Shown here piece by piece: positions 17,049 to 25,092 of a stretch of 54,436 nt of DNA. This stretch comes from Streptomyces sp. NRRL B-24085 (lineage in GTDB: Bacteria; Actinomycetota; Actinomycetes; Streptomycetales; Streptomycetaceae). Position 1 is the first letter of the stretch, and each line of letters starts with the position of its first letter. The notes beneath the pieces were generated by a model. That model ran no database searches, was not told the origin of the DNA, and saw nothing but the letters and a program-made list of their open reading frames with translations. The DNA is taken from contig NZ_LJBR01000057.1 of NCBI RefSeq assembly GCF_001282115.1, forward strand, positions 1 to 54,436. Direction: 5' to 3'. Made by a program: the position numbers and the translations under genes.

Positions 17049-17669
17049 ATGACCGCAGGACCTCGCCTCGCCCCACTGCTCGACCAGTTCGACTGGTCCT
17101 GCGAGCGACTGGCCGGCCGGCTCGCCGGGCCGGTCATGGACAGCGGCGACGGCTCACGGACCCCGGTCGGAGCGCTGACCGACGAGGAGTACCTCTGGGA
17201 GCCGGTGCCGAACTGCTGGTCGGTCCGGCGGCGTACGGACGGACCCGGGACGCGGGCGGCCTTCCTGACGGGGACCGGCGACTGGGGCCGGGACGCCGCA
17301 CCCCACCCGCACCCGCTACCGCCGCCGTTCACGACTCTCGCGTGGCGCCTGAGCCATCTCAGCGAGATGCTCCTCCTGCGCACCGACCACACGACCGGCA
17401 GCCACACTCTCACCCGCGACGACTACCGCGTCAGCGGCACCGCCGCCGACGCGGTCGCCGCCTTCGACGCGGCCGCCGACGCCTGGCGCACGACGCTGCG
17501 CGCCACCGACGACAGCGATCTCGACACCGTGGGCCGCTGCACCTACCCGCACGGGAGCGATGCCGAGGAGCCCTTCCTGGACATCGTGTGGTGGGTCAAC
17601 CAGGAAGTCCTGCACCACGGCGCCGAGATCGCCCTGCTGCGCGACCTGTACCGGGAACGCCGGCACTGA
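17049..17669 (+). CDS. DinB-family protein
   Basis: A 206-residue DinB/YfiT-like four-helix-bundle protein. Segments supporting this are LLDQFDWSCERLAGRL at the start, EYLWEPVPNCWSVRRR (the WxP-NxWS block common in actinobacterial DinB proteins), LAWRLSHLSEMLLLRTDH, and IVWWVNQEVLHHGAEIALLRDL with the paired histidines that usually bind metal. ATG at 17049 follows CAGGGGAG. Such proteins act as metal-dependent thiol transferases or maleylpyruvate isomerase relatives; the role of this one is unknown. It ends 13 bases before the convergent GAPDH gene. Confidence 0.85.
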   Translation: MTAGPRLAPLLDQFDWSCERLAGRLAGPVMDSGDGSRTPVGALTDEEYLWEPVPNCWSVRRRTDGPGTRAAFLTGTGDWGRDAAPHPHPLPPPFTTLAWRLSHLSEMLLLRTDHTTGSHTLTRDDYRVSGTAADAVAAFDAAADAWRTTLRATDDSDLDTVGRCTYPHGSDAEEPFLDIVWWVNQEVLHHGAEIALLRDLYRERRH

Positions 17670-17682
17670 CCCGCGGACGGGA

Positions 17683-19128
17683 TCAGGCCGCGGGCGCCGG
17701 ATAGGTCGGGTACTCCACCCCGGTCACGTGCTGCACGACCCGGACCACCTGGCAGGAGTAGCCGAACTCGTTGTCGTACCAGAGGTAGAGGATCGCGTTG
17801 TCCCCGTCGACCTTGGTGGCGCCGGCGTCGACGATCGAGGAGTGGCGCGAGCCGATGAAGTCGCTGGAGACCGCGTCGGGGGCCGTGGTGAAGTCGATCT
17901 GACGCTTGAGCGGGGAGGTCAGCGAGACGTCCCGCAGGTGCTCGAGGACCTCCTCGCGGGTGGTCTCACGGCCCAGGCGCAGGCTCAGGATCGCGATGGA
18001 GACGTCCGGCACCGGCACCCGGATCGAGCTGCCGGTGATCGGCGCCTTGAGCTCGGGCAGCGCCTTGGCGACGGCGGAGGCGGCACCCGTCTCCGTGATC
18101 ACCATGTTGAGCGGCGCGGAACGGCCCCGGCGGTCGGCCTTGTGGTAGTTGTCCAGCAGGTTCTGGTCGTTGGTGAACGAGTGGACCGTCTCCACGTGGC
18201 CGCGCAGCACGCCGTACTCGTCGGCCATCGCCTTCAGCGGCGGCACGATCGCGTTGGTGGTGCAGGACGCGCAGGACAGGATCTGCTCGTCCGGCTTGAT
18301 GGTGTCGTGGTTGACGCCGTGCACGATGTTGGGGACGTCGCCCTTGCCCGGCGCGGTCAGCACGACCTTGTCGATGCCGGGGCGCAGGTGCTGGGAGAGG
18401 CCCTCGCGGTCACGCCACTTGCCGGTGTTGTCGATGAGGATGGCGTTCTTGATGCCGTACGCCGTGTAGTCGACCTCGGAGGGGTCGTTCGCGTAGATCA
18501 CCTTGATGGTGTTGCCGTTGGCGATGATCGCGCTCTCGGCCTCGTCGACGGTGATCGTGCCCTGGAACTGGCCGTGGATGGAGTCCCGGCGCAGCAGCGA
18601 GGCCCGCTTGATGATGTCCTGGTCGCCGCCGCCCCGCACGACGATCGCGCGCAGCCGCAGTCCGTTGCCGGAGCCGGCCTTCTCGATCAGCAGCCGGGCC
18701 ACCAGGCGCCCGATGCGGCCGAAGCCGTAGAGGACGACGTCCCGCGGCTCACGGCGGTCGATCTTGTTGCCGCCCGTGGCGCCGGCCACGGCCTCGGCGG
18801 TGAACTCGGCCACCGACAGGCCGCGGTCGTCGGCCTGGTAGATCTCGGCCAGCCGGCCGATGTCGATCTGCGAGGGGCCGAGGTCCAGCTCGGTGAGGGC
18901 CTGGACGAAGGGCAGGGTGTCGGTGACGGAGAGCTCCTCGCCGGCGATCTGCCGGGCGAACCGATGGGTCTTGAGGATGCTGACCACCGACTTGTTCACC
19001 AGGGAACGGCTGTGCAGAAGAATCGTTACATCACGCTCCCGGTGCAGCCTCCCGATCATCGGGATCATCGATTCCGCGATCTCTTCGCGGTTCTTCCAGT
19101 CGGTGAACGAGTCGTCCTTGACAGTCAC
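17683..19128 (-). CDS. gap: Glyceraldehyde-3-phosphate dehydrogenase, long form
   Basis: A 481-residue enzyme that oxidises glyceraldehyde 3-phosphate. The NAD(P)-binding motif is YGFGRIGRL (about 134-142), and the catalytic cysteine lies in SCASCTTNAI at about residue 289. The C-terminal substrate domain has SSIVDAGATK and WYDNEFGYSCQVV. The roughly 125-residue N-terminal extension (from DDSFTDWKNREEIAESM to GGNKIDRREPRD) distinguishes it from the standard ~335-residue glycolytic enzyme and is seen in a distinct actinobacterial subgroup. GTG at 19128 follows GAAAGAGA. It stands alone, not beside pgk and tpi, and so may have an anabolic or stress role (inference). Confidence 0.95.
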   Translation of the reverse strand: MTVKDDSFTDWKNREEIAESMIPMIGRLHRERDVTILLHSRSLVNKSVVSILKTHRFARQIAGEELSVTDTLPFVQALTELDLGPSQIDIGRLAEIYQADDRGLSVAEFTAEAVAGATGGNKIDRREPRDVVLYGFGRIGRLVARLLIEKAGSGNGLRLRAIVVRGGGDQDIIKRASLLRRDSIHGQFQGTITVDEAESAIIANGNTIKVIYANDPSEVDYTAYGIKNAILIDNTGKWRDREGLSQHLRPGIDKVVLTAPGKGDVPNIVHGVNHDTIKPDEQILSCASCTTNAIVPPLKAMADEYGVLRGHVETVHSFTNDQNLLDNYHKADRRGRSAPLNMVITETGAASAVAKALPELKAPITGSSIRVPVPDVSIAILSLRLGRETTREEVLEHLRDVSLTSPLKRQIDFTTAPDAVSSDFIGSRHSSIVDAGATKVDGDNAILYLWYDNEFGYSCQVVRVVQHVTGVEYPTYPAPAA

Positions 19129-19204
19129 AGAATTCTCTTTCGAGCTAGGCGGCGCTCATATGCTAACCCCCTGATGTTTTGATCGATCGTCGGGGTGGCG
19201 GAGC

Positions 19205-20434
19205 TCACTGCCCCAGCAGCTTGGGCGGTGTGGCGTCCGGGACCGGCCGCAGCAGGGTGGGGTGCGCGTCGGCCACCCGTTCCTTCGTGAACGCGGCCAC
19301 GATCCGTCGGGCCAGCAGGGGATCGGCCGGGAGCGTGTGCGCGGCGAACCAGCGGGCGGGCGCCGGGTCGGGGGAGGGCTCGACGAACTCCGCGCCCGCG
19401 TAGTCGTCCAGCGGCGGGTCGTAGACGTATCCGCAGACCAGGTCGTGCCGCACCAGCCGCCGCACCAGGGCGTCGCGGTCGTGGACCAGGAGCGGGACCC
19501 GGAACAGGGGGAGGGCGCCGTCGTGCGCCGTCCGGTCGCGCAGTGCCGGCGAAGCCCACTGCGTGCCCGCCAGCAGCGCGACGCCGGCCCTGCGCCGGGC
19601 CAGGTCCTCGTCGAGCCGGGCCATCCGCAGGCCCAACTGGCCGCGGACCAGCGCCCCGTGCCGGGAACGGTAGCCGTGCAGGTCGACGCGGACCCAGCGC
19701 TCGTAGGCGGGCAGGCTCGGGGCCTCCCGGGCGGAGGCGGCGAGCCGGGGCGCGTGCAGGGCCATCCGGAACGTGTCCCGCTCCATGAGCCCGAGGCGCT
19801 CCATGGTGCGCCACACCGGGCGCACCAGGTGCAGCGACCGGACGGCGGACCGGGCCAGCGGACGCAGGGTCGTGGCGAGGTCCTCGCGCAGCCTGCCGGG
19901 GGTCAGGAGATCGTCCCGCAGCAGCTCCAGCTCCCGGCGCGTGCGCGCGTCCTCGACCGCGAGGAAGCCGCCCGCCATCCCCGCCACGTGCTTGGACAGG
20001 CTGAACGCCGCCGCCCTGCCGAAGGTGCCGACCGGCTGCCCGTCCACATGGCTGCCGATCGCGTGCGCCGCGTCCTCGAACAACGGGATCCCCAACTGGG
20101 CGCAGCGGCGCCGCAGTTCGAGGACCCGGTCGGGCACGCCGTACAGATTGGTGGTCAGGACCGCGTCCACCTCGCGCCAGGTCGACTCGGGCACGGCGGC
20201 CGGGTCGATGTTGCCGTCCCACACGGACACCGGCGCCTGCACGGGGCGCAGCCCGGCCGCGAGGACCACGAAGAGGATCACGTCGTCGTTCACCGGAGAC
20301 ATCAGCACCCGCGCGCCCGGCCGGCACCAGCGCCGCAGCGCCAGGTACAGGGCCAGCCGGGCGGAGGGCGTGTAGACGCACTCGCGTCCCAGTCGGCGGG
20401 TCATCGTCGCGGCCAGCCGCGAGCCGTACGGCAT
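19205..20434 (-). CDS. DegT/DnrJ/EryC1-type aminotransferase
   Basis: A 409-residue PLP enzyme of the DegT/DnrJ/EryC1/StrS family. RECVYTPSARLALYLALRRW starts the fold, PLFEDAAHAIGS holds the PLP-ring aspartate, and FSLSKHVAGMAGGF carries the likely Schiff-base lysine. These enzymes aminate keto-sugars or similar ketones for surface polysaccharides and antibiotics. ATG at 20434 follows AAGGGG. It lies 143 bases after the GNAT-fold gene on the same strand, and the two probably act on one glycan or lipid modification (inference). The spacer has a short GGGAAGGGCC tandem repeat at about 20488-20520. Confidence 0.88.
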   Translation of the reverse strand: MPYGSRLAATMTRRLGRECVYTPSARLALYLALRRWCRPGARVLMSPVNDDVILFVVLAAGLRPVQAPVSVWDGNIDPAAVPESTWREVDAVLTTNLYGVPDRVLELRRRCAQLGIPLFEDAAHAIGSHVDGQPVGTFGRAAAFSLSKHVAGMAGGFLAVEDARTRRELELLRDDLLTPGRLREDLATTLRPLARSAVRSLHLVRPVWRTMERLGLMERDTFRMALHAPRLAASAREAPSLPAYERWVRVDLHGYRSRHGALVRGQLGLRMARLDEDLARRRAGVALLAGTQWASPALRDRTAHDGALPLFRVPLLVHDRDALVRRLVRHDLVCGYVYDPPLDDYAGAEFVEPSPDPAPARWFAAHTLPADPLLARRIVAAFTKERVADAHPTLLRPVPDATPPKLLGQ

Positions 20435-20577
20435 CGGCACCCCTTGTGTCGACGGGCCAGAAAAGGACCAGGGAGAGACCAGAGACGGGCCGGGAAGGGC
20501 CGGGAAGGGCCGGGGCAGGGCCGTGGGAGAGGACACGCGCGCGTGTGCCCGTTGCGAACCGGGTGCGCGGGCTCGCG

Positions 20578-21717
20578 TCAGCTCGCCAGCGGTCCCGCGC
20601 TCCCGGAGTCCGAGCGGTGCCCGGACGTGCGCAGGGTGCCGACGGTCTTCAGGAGGCGGTCGGCGGGCTCGCGCAGGGCCGGGTGGGCGTTGACCGTGTT
20701 GCGCAGGCCGCGCACCGGCCGGCGCCACAGGCGGTGTGCGGTCGCCACCGGGTGCGGACGGGTGGCGAATCCTTCCGCCACGCGCAGCTCACGGGTCTTG
20801 AGCCAGTCCTTCCACTCCTTGTCGCCGCGCCCCATGTCCATCAGCCGCATCCCGCGCCGACCCGCGGCCTCGGCCATCCGCAGGTGCATGATCAGGCCGG
20901 GGGAGTAGTAGCGCAGTTCCGGGTCGTACGCGGTGAACCAGGGAGCGAACACCGTGCGCGAGGTCGGTCCGAAGTGGGCGGCCACCGGCCGGTCGCCGGC
21001 GTACACCACGGAGAGGACCCCGGTGAAGTGCTCCTCGCGGACCTGGAAGAGGTCCTCGACGAGGCGCACGATCCACGGTCGCGCGAACCGGTCCATGCGG
21101 CCCGTCCTGCGGTACTGGGCCGACTTCCACCGCATCAGCGTGCGCAGGGCGCGCGGATCGCGCTCGTCGAACACGAACCGCATCTCGCCGAGGTCGCGGG
21201 TGAGCCGGCGTTCCTTCTTGAGGGTCGTCTTCGCCAGCCCCGGGTACGCGCCGCGCAGCCACTCCGGGTAACTGTCGCTGCCGACCTTCAGATCGATCAC
21301 CGGGGAGGCGAAGGTCCCCGTGACATAGGGGGCGAAGGGCTTCTGCTCCTCGACGAGATGGTCGAACTCGAACACCGAGAGCCGGCACGCCTTCAGCAGC
21401 GCCCGGGTGTCCCAGGTGACCCCGGGGCGGTGCACGAGGCCCTGGCAGTCGGACAGTCCGAGGCCGATGGCCCGGCCGACGCCGAAGGAGCCGCGTTCGT
21501 ACGGGAGGAAGCCCACCGCCTCGCCGCGCTGGTGCAGAACCGCCACCCGGGCCCCACCGCGGTGCCGGTCGATCCCGGCCGCGAACTCCGGTGCCAGGAA
21601 CGGGTTGGCGTAGTCGGGCGACTCGTCCATCGCCCGGTGCCAGGCCGTGCGGAGCGCGGTGCCGAGTTCTCCGGGTCTGTGGATCGTTATGTCCGTGTCA
21701 CTGCTCATGGACCGCAT
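20578..21717 (-). CDS. CelD/FemAB-like GNAT-fold acyltransferase
   Basis: A 379-residue protein of the Acetyltransf_6 (BcsL/CelD, GNAT-fold) type. Supporting blocks are FLAPEFAAGID, VAVLHQRGEAVGFLPYER, LKKERRLTRDLGEMRFVFDE, LSVVYAGDRPVAAHFG and YYSPGLIMHLRMAEAAGRRG followed by MDMGRGDKEWKDWL. Relatives modify cellulose, exopolysaccharide or peptidoglycan precursors. I chose ATG at 21717 because GGGGGAA lies eight bases upstream; ATG at 21708 is an alternative. It stands before the DegT aminotransferase gene, so an amine made by that enzyme could be the acceptor acylated here (inference). Confidence 0.82.
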   Translation of the reverse strand: MRSMSSDTDITIHRPGELGTALRTAWHRAMDESPDYANPFLAPEFAAGIDRHRGGARVAVLHQRGEAVGFLPYERGSFGVGRAIGLGLSDCQGLVHRPGVTWDTRALLKACRLSVFEFDHLVEEQKPFAPYVTGTFASPVIDLKVGSDSYPEWLRGAYPGLAKTTLKKERRLTRDLGEMRFVFDERDPRALRTLMRWKSAQYRRTGRMDRFARPWIVRLVEDLFQVREEHFTGVLSVVYAGDRPVAAHFGPTSRTVFAPWFTAYDPELRYYSPGLIMHLRMAEAAGRRGMRLMDMGRGDKEWKDWLKTRELRVAEGFATRPHPVATAHRLWRRPVRGLRNTVNAHPALREPADRLLKTVGTLRTSGHRSDSGSAGPLAS

Positions 21718-21856
21718 GGGCGATCGTTCCCCCCAATTCCCCCCACGACGCGGCGTCCGCGTCCCGCCGGTCGAAGTGCCGGCAAGGATCAAACGTCGCC
21801 AAACAGTACGCATGCTGTCAAGGGTGCCTGCCGTAACGGAAGAGTGCGGATCGGAC

Positions 21857-22103
21857 GCCGCCGGTTCCCGCCTCCGGTCACGGCGGGAGTCGCAGTTCGG
21901 GGTTCTGACGGTCTGCTCGGTGTGGACCGGCCCGAGCCGCCATTTCCCGCCCCCGGTCATGGCGAGAGTCGTCGCTCCTTGCCACGGCGGCGACCATGAC
22001 TGCCCCCTCTTGACGCTGCACTTGCCGGAGATCTCTCTCCCCCCCCCGAGCCGCCGGTGCCCGCCTCCGGTCACGGCAGCAGTCGTCGTTCCTTCGCCAC
22101 GGC
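21857..22103 (-). repeat. Three degenerate copies of the response-regulator gene end
   Basis: Three related blocks begin GCCGCC, continue with CCCGCC(T/C)CCGGTCA and end in GGC-G-AGTCG on the plus strand, at about 21857-21892, 21934-21988 and 22048-22103. The third block includes the last codons and stop of the response-regulator gene; the other two are degraded copies lying beyond its stop. Copies 2 and 3 also share the following GTCGTCG(C/T)TCCTT segment. Confidence 0.65.
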
Positions 22104-22739
22104 CACCGCGCCCGCCCGGGTCTCGACGCCCAACTTGCCGTAGATCCGCCCCAGATGGGTCTTGACCGTGGCCTCGCTGATGAACAGGGCGCGGGCGATC
22201 TCCCGGTTGCCGAGGCCGAGGGCGAGCTGCCCGAGGATCTCGTGCTCGCGGGCGGACAGGGCGGGGCGCGGGCTGCGCAGCCGGGTCAGCAGCCGGTCGG
22301 CCACCGGGGCGGACAGCGCGCTGCGGCCCGACGCCGCGTCCCGGATGGCCGAGAACAGCTCCTCGGGCTGTTCCGCCTTGAGGAGATAGCCGGTGGCGCC
22401 CGCCTCGATGGCGCGGGTGACGTCGGCGTCGGTGTCGAACATCGTGAGCACCAGCACCCGAGGGCCCCGCTCGCCCTGGGCGGTGAGCCGCCGGGTGGCG
22501 GTCACCCCGTCCATTCCGCCGTCGAGCTGAAGATCCATCAGTACGACGTCGGGGCGCAGGTGGGTCGCCATGGCGAGCGCCTCCTCGCCGGTCGCGGCCT
22601 CCCCGACCACGTCGATGCCGTCCGCACTGGAGAGCAGGGCCCGCAGCCCGGCGCGCACCACGGCATGGTCGTCGCAGAGCAGCAGCCGGACGGGGGAGGA
22701 GGGTGGCGGCGTACTCACAGGGCGCGGCGGCGTACTCAC
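22071..22739 (-). CDS. NarL/LuxR-family response regulator
   Basis: A 222-residue two-component regulator. The receiver domain starts VRLLLCDDHAVVRAGLRALL with the acidic pair at 23-24; the phosphoacceptor is Asp69 in VVLMDLQLDGG. The C-terminal LuxR-type helix-turn-helix reads LSAREHEILGQLALGL and ALFISEATVKTHLGRIYGKL. GTG at 22739 overlaps the histidine-kinase stop by four bases (GTGA), giving coupled translation. A 21-bp tandem duplication repeats the start, so a second in-frame GTG at 22718 is also possible. Its targets are unknown; the nearby GNAT-fold and DegT genes on the same strand are candidates. Confidence 0.93.
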   Translation of the reverse strand: MSTPPRPVSTPPPSSPVRLLLCDDHAVVRAGLRALLSSADGIDVVGEAATGEEALAMATHLRPDVVLMDLQLDGGMDGVTATRRLTAQGERGPRVLVLTMFDTDADVTRAIEAGATGYLLKAEQPEELFSAIRDAASGRSALSAPVADRLLTRLRSPRPALSAREHEILGQLALGLGNREIARALFISEATVKTHLGRIYGKLGVETRAGAVAVAKERRLLP

Positions 22740-23947
22740 AGGGCGGCCTCCTCGACGACGAGCGGGACGGCGGCCGACACCACGGTGCCTTCCCCCGGCG
22801 TGGACTCCACGGTGAGGGTGCCGCCGGCCTGGCGGGCCCGGATCCGCATCGCGGGAAGCCCGTGCCCGCGCGTCGCCGACCGCAAGGCACTGTGCTCGGT
22901 CCGCTCGGTCTGCTCGAACCCGCGCCCGTTGTCTGCCACGTCCAGCGACACCTGGTCGTCCAGCCATGTCAGCGTGAGCGCGGCCCGGGTCGCCGCCGCG
23001 TGCTCCCGCACGTTGGCCAGCGCGCCCTGGGCGATCCGCAGCAGCGCCGCGGCCACCCGCTCCGGCAGCGGCCCCTGTTCCCCGTCGAGCCGGAACTCCA
23101 CGGTCAGCCCCCGACCGCTCTCGCGCCGGGCGAGTTCGTCGAGGGCCTGTGCGAGGGAGCGCTCGGCGAGGTCGGCCGGGGCCAGGTCGTGCACGAAGCG
23201 GCGGGCCTCGGCAAGGCTGCGCGAGGTGATCCCGGCCGCCGCCCGCACGTGTTCCCGGGCCGCGCCCCGATCGGCCTCCCACACCCGCTCGGCGGCCTGG
23301 AGCAGCATCCGCTGACTGGACAGCTCCTGCGCGAGGGTGTCGTGGATCTCCGCGGACAGCCGCTGCCGTTCCGCCAGGATCCCGGCCCGCCGCTCGGTGG
23401 CGGCGAGTTCGTGCCGGGTGCGCACCAGGTCCCCGATCAGCACACGCTGCCGGGCGCCCTGCCGTTGCAGATGCACGAGTACGGCGGTGGCGACCGCGGC
23501 GACGGCCGGCGGGGCCACGACCATGTTGGGGTTGAGCGGCCCGTCGGCCACCCGTATCTCCGAGAGCACGACCAGCGCGGTGAGGACGGCCGCCACGGGC
23601 ACCGCGATCCTCGGCGGCAGCGCGTGCAGTCCGGCGAACAGCAGGGGCATCACGCACCAGGTGGCGCTCGGCGCGAGCGCGAGCAGCACGACCCACACGG
23701 CGGTGACCGAACCGAGCCACACCAGGTGGCGGCCTGTCGGCGGCAGACCCGGGCGGGGCGGCGGGGCCAACAGGTGGCCGAGAACGTACAGCAGACAGAA
23801 AATGGCGAACAGTGCCACCACCCAGCCGGTGCGCGCCCCGCCCTGGTCGCGGCTCAGGAAGCGGGCGAACGACGAGCCCAGCAGCACGAAGAACGCGCCG
23901 TGCACGATCGCGCCCAGCCAGCGCGCGTCCGGATCGGTGTGGTCCAT
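22736..23947 (-). CDS. DesK/NarL-type sensor histidine kinase
   Basis: A 403-residue membrane kinase. The first ~160 residues hold about five hydrophobic segments with short loops and no large sensor domain, so the signal is probably sensed within or near the membrane. A coiled linker leads to the HisKA_3 dimerisation helix ERQRLSAEIHDTLAQELS with phospho-acceptor His202. The ATPase domain has LLRIAQGALANVREHA (N box), DVADNGRGFE and RGHGLPAMRIRA (G boxes). It is the partner of the overlapping response regulator. Its gene is divergent from the methyltransferase at 24107. Confidence 0.93.
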   Translation of the reverse strand: MDHTDPDARWLGAIVHGAFFVLLGSSFARFLSRDQGGARTGWVVALFAIFCLLYVLGHLLAPPPRPGLPPTGRHLVWLGSVTAVWVVLLALAPSATWCVMPLLFAGLHALPPRIAVPVAAVLTALVVLSEIRVADGPLNPNMVVAPPAVAAVATAVLVHLQRQGARQRVLIGDLVRTRHELAATERRAGILAERQRLSAEIHDTLAQELSSQRMLLQAAERVWEADRGAAREHVRAAAGITSRSLAEARRFVHDLAPADLAERSLAQALDELARRESGRGLTVEFRLDGEQGPLPERVAAALLRIAQGALANVREHAAATRAALTLTWLDDQVSLDVADNGRGFEQTERTEHSALRSATRGHGLPAMRIRARQAGGTLTVESTPGEGTVVSAAVPLVVEEAAL

Positions 23948-24106
23948 GCTCCGTGTCTAACGTGCCGGACGCGGGACCGCATCAACCGATCGGCTGACAC
24001 GGCCGTCGCCCGGACCTCCCCGCGGCACGAGCCTGTCGGCCGAGCCGGACCCCCGGCCGCCGCACCGAGGCTTGGGGCAGAGCGAACCCCTCCGAAAGGC
24101 CTCCCG

Positions 24107-24886
24107 ATGCCCGCCAGGAACCTCACCGCGAACCGCGCCGCCCTCGGCCACCGTGTCGGCTACGCCCTGCGCCACCCCGACCGCGTGCCCCGCCACGTGG
24201 CCCGCGCCGCCCGCGACCTGTGGCTGCGCCGCCGGCACCCGGACCACATCTCCTACTACCGGGCCGTGATGCGCTCGGACACCCGCGCCGACCCGGACGC
24301 GGCCGTCGGCAGCCGCAACCGGGAGCGCTGGCTGGCGCTCGGCGCGATGCAGTTCGACTACCTGGTCGGCCACGGTCTGCGTCCCGGGCACCGCATGCTG
24401 GAGATCGGCTGCGGCAACCTGCGCGGCGGCTGGCGCTTCATCCGCCATCTGGAGCCCGGCCACTACCACGGGATCGACATCTCGCCGGACATCCTCTTCG
24501 CCGCGCAGGACACGATCGTCGAGATGTCCCTCCAGAAGCGGCTGCCGAACCTGACGCCGGTGCGCGACCTGACCCTGCACTTCCTGCCGGACGCCCACTT
24601 CGACGTCGTGCACGCGCACAGCGTCTTCTCGCACTCGCCGCTGCCCGTCATCGAGGAGTGCCTGGCGCACGTCGGCCGGGTCCTCGCCCCGGGCGGCTGG
24701 TTCGACTTCACCTTCGACCGCACGGAGGGCGAGGAGCACCATGTGCTCCGGGAGGACTTCTACTACCGCGTCGAGACGCTGGTGGCCCTGGCGGAGAAGC
24801 ACGGTCTGTGCGCCCGCTTCATGGAGGACTGGGAGGAGCTGCCGCACGGCCAGTCCAAGATCCGTGTGACGCACGGGGCGGCTTGA
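24107..24886 (+). CDS. Class I SAM-dependent methyltransferase
   Basis: A 259-residue enzyme with a Rossmann SAM-binding motif MLEIGCGNLRGGW (about 98-110), followed by YHGIDISPDILFAAQ and FDVVHAHSVFSHSPLPVIEE and VLAPGGWFDFTF, the usual motifs I to IV. The N-terminal ~90 residues are basic (HRVGYALRHPDRVPRHVARAARDLWLRRRHPDH) and unusual for a small methyltransferase. ATG at 24107 follows GAAAGG. The acceptor is unknown. It lies in a neighbourhood with glycan-type enzymes (DegT, GNAT-fold), so a sugar or surface-polymer acceptor is one possibility. Confidence 0.85.
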   Translation: MPARNLTANRAALGHRVGYALRHPDRVPRHVARAARDLWLRRRHPDHISYYRAVMRSDTRADPDAAVGSRNRERWLALGAMQFDYLVGHGLRPGHRMLEIGCGNLRGGWRFIRHLEPGHYHGIDISPDILFAAQDTIVEMSLQKRLPNLTPVRDLTLHFLPDAHFDVVHAHSVFSHSPLPVIEECLAHVGRVLAPGGWFDFTFDRTEGEEHHVLREDFYYRVETLVALAEKHGLCARFMEDWEELPHGQSKIRVTHGAA

Positions 24887-24902
24887 GGCCCAGGGCCCCT
24901 GC

Positions 24903-25084
24903 AATCGCCTGTCGCCGTGGCCGGTCAGCGCACAGAGGGGCCGGCGAATGCCGTCACCGGGTGGCCGGGTGGCCGGGAAGCGCGGGCTGGGGGCCCGTTC
25001 CGGTCCGGACGCTGGCCGGGGCAGCGGGCCGGTGAGGTGGCGGCGGTGAAAATTGCCTGTCGCCGGGGCCGGTGAGGGCACAGA
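24903..25084. repeat. Imperfect ~34-bp direct repeat before the TOPRIM gene
   Basis: The segment at 24903-24936 (AAT-GCCTGTCGCCG-GGCCGGT-AG-GCACAGA) recurs at 25051-25084 with about four mismatches, 148 bases apart. The second copy directly precedes the TOPRIM gene and contains its possible upstream GTG start. It may reflect a local tandem duplication of a promoter or 5' region. Confidence 0.65.
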
Positions 25085-25092
25085 CTCGTCCC

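Noticed and set aside
17560..19182. A long plus-strand frame opposite GAPDH
   Set aside because: It is a shadow of the GAPDH gene, without motifs.
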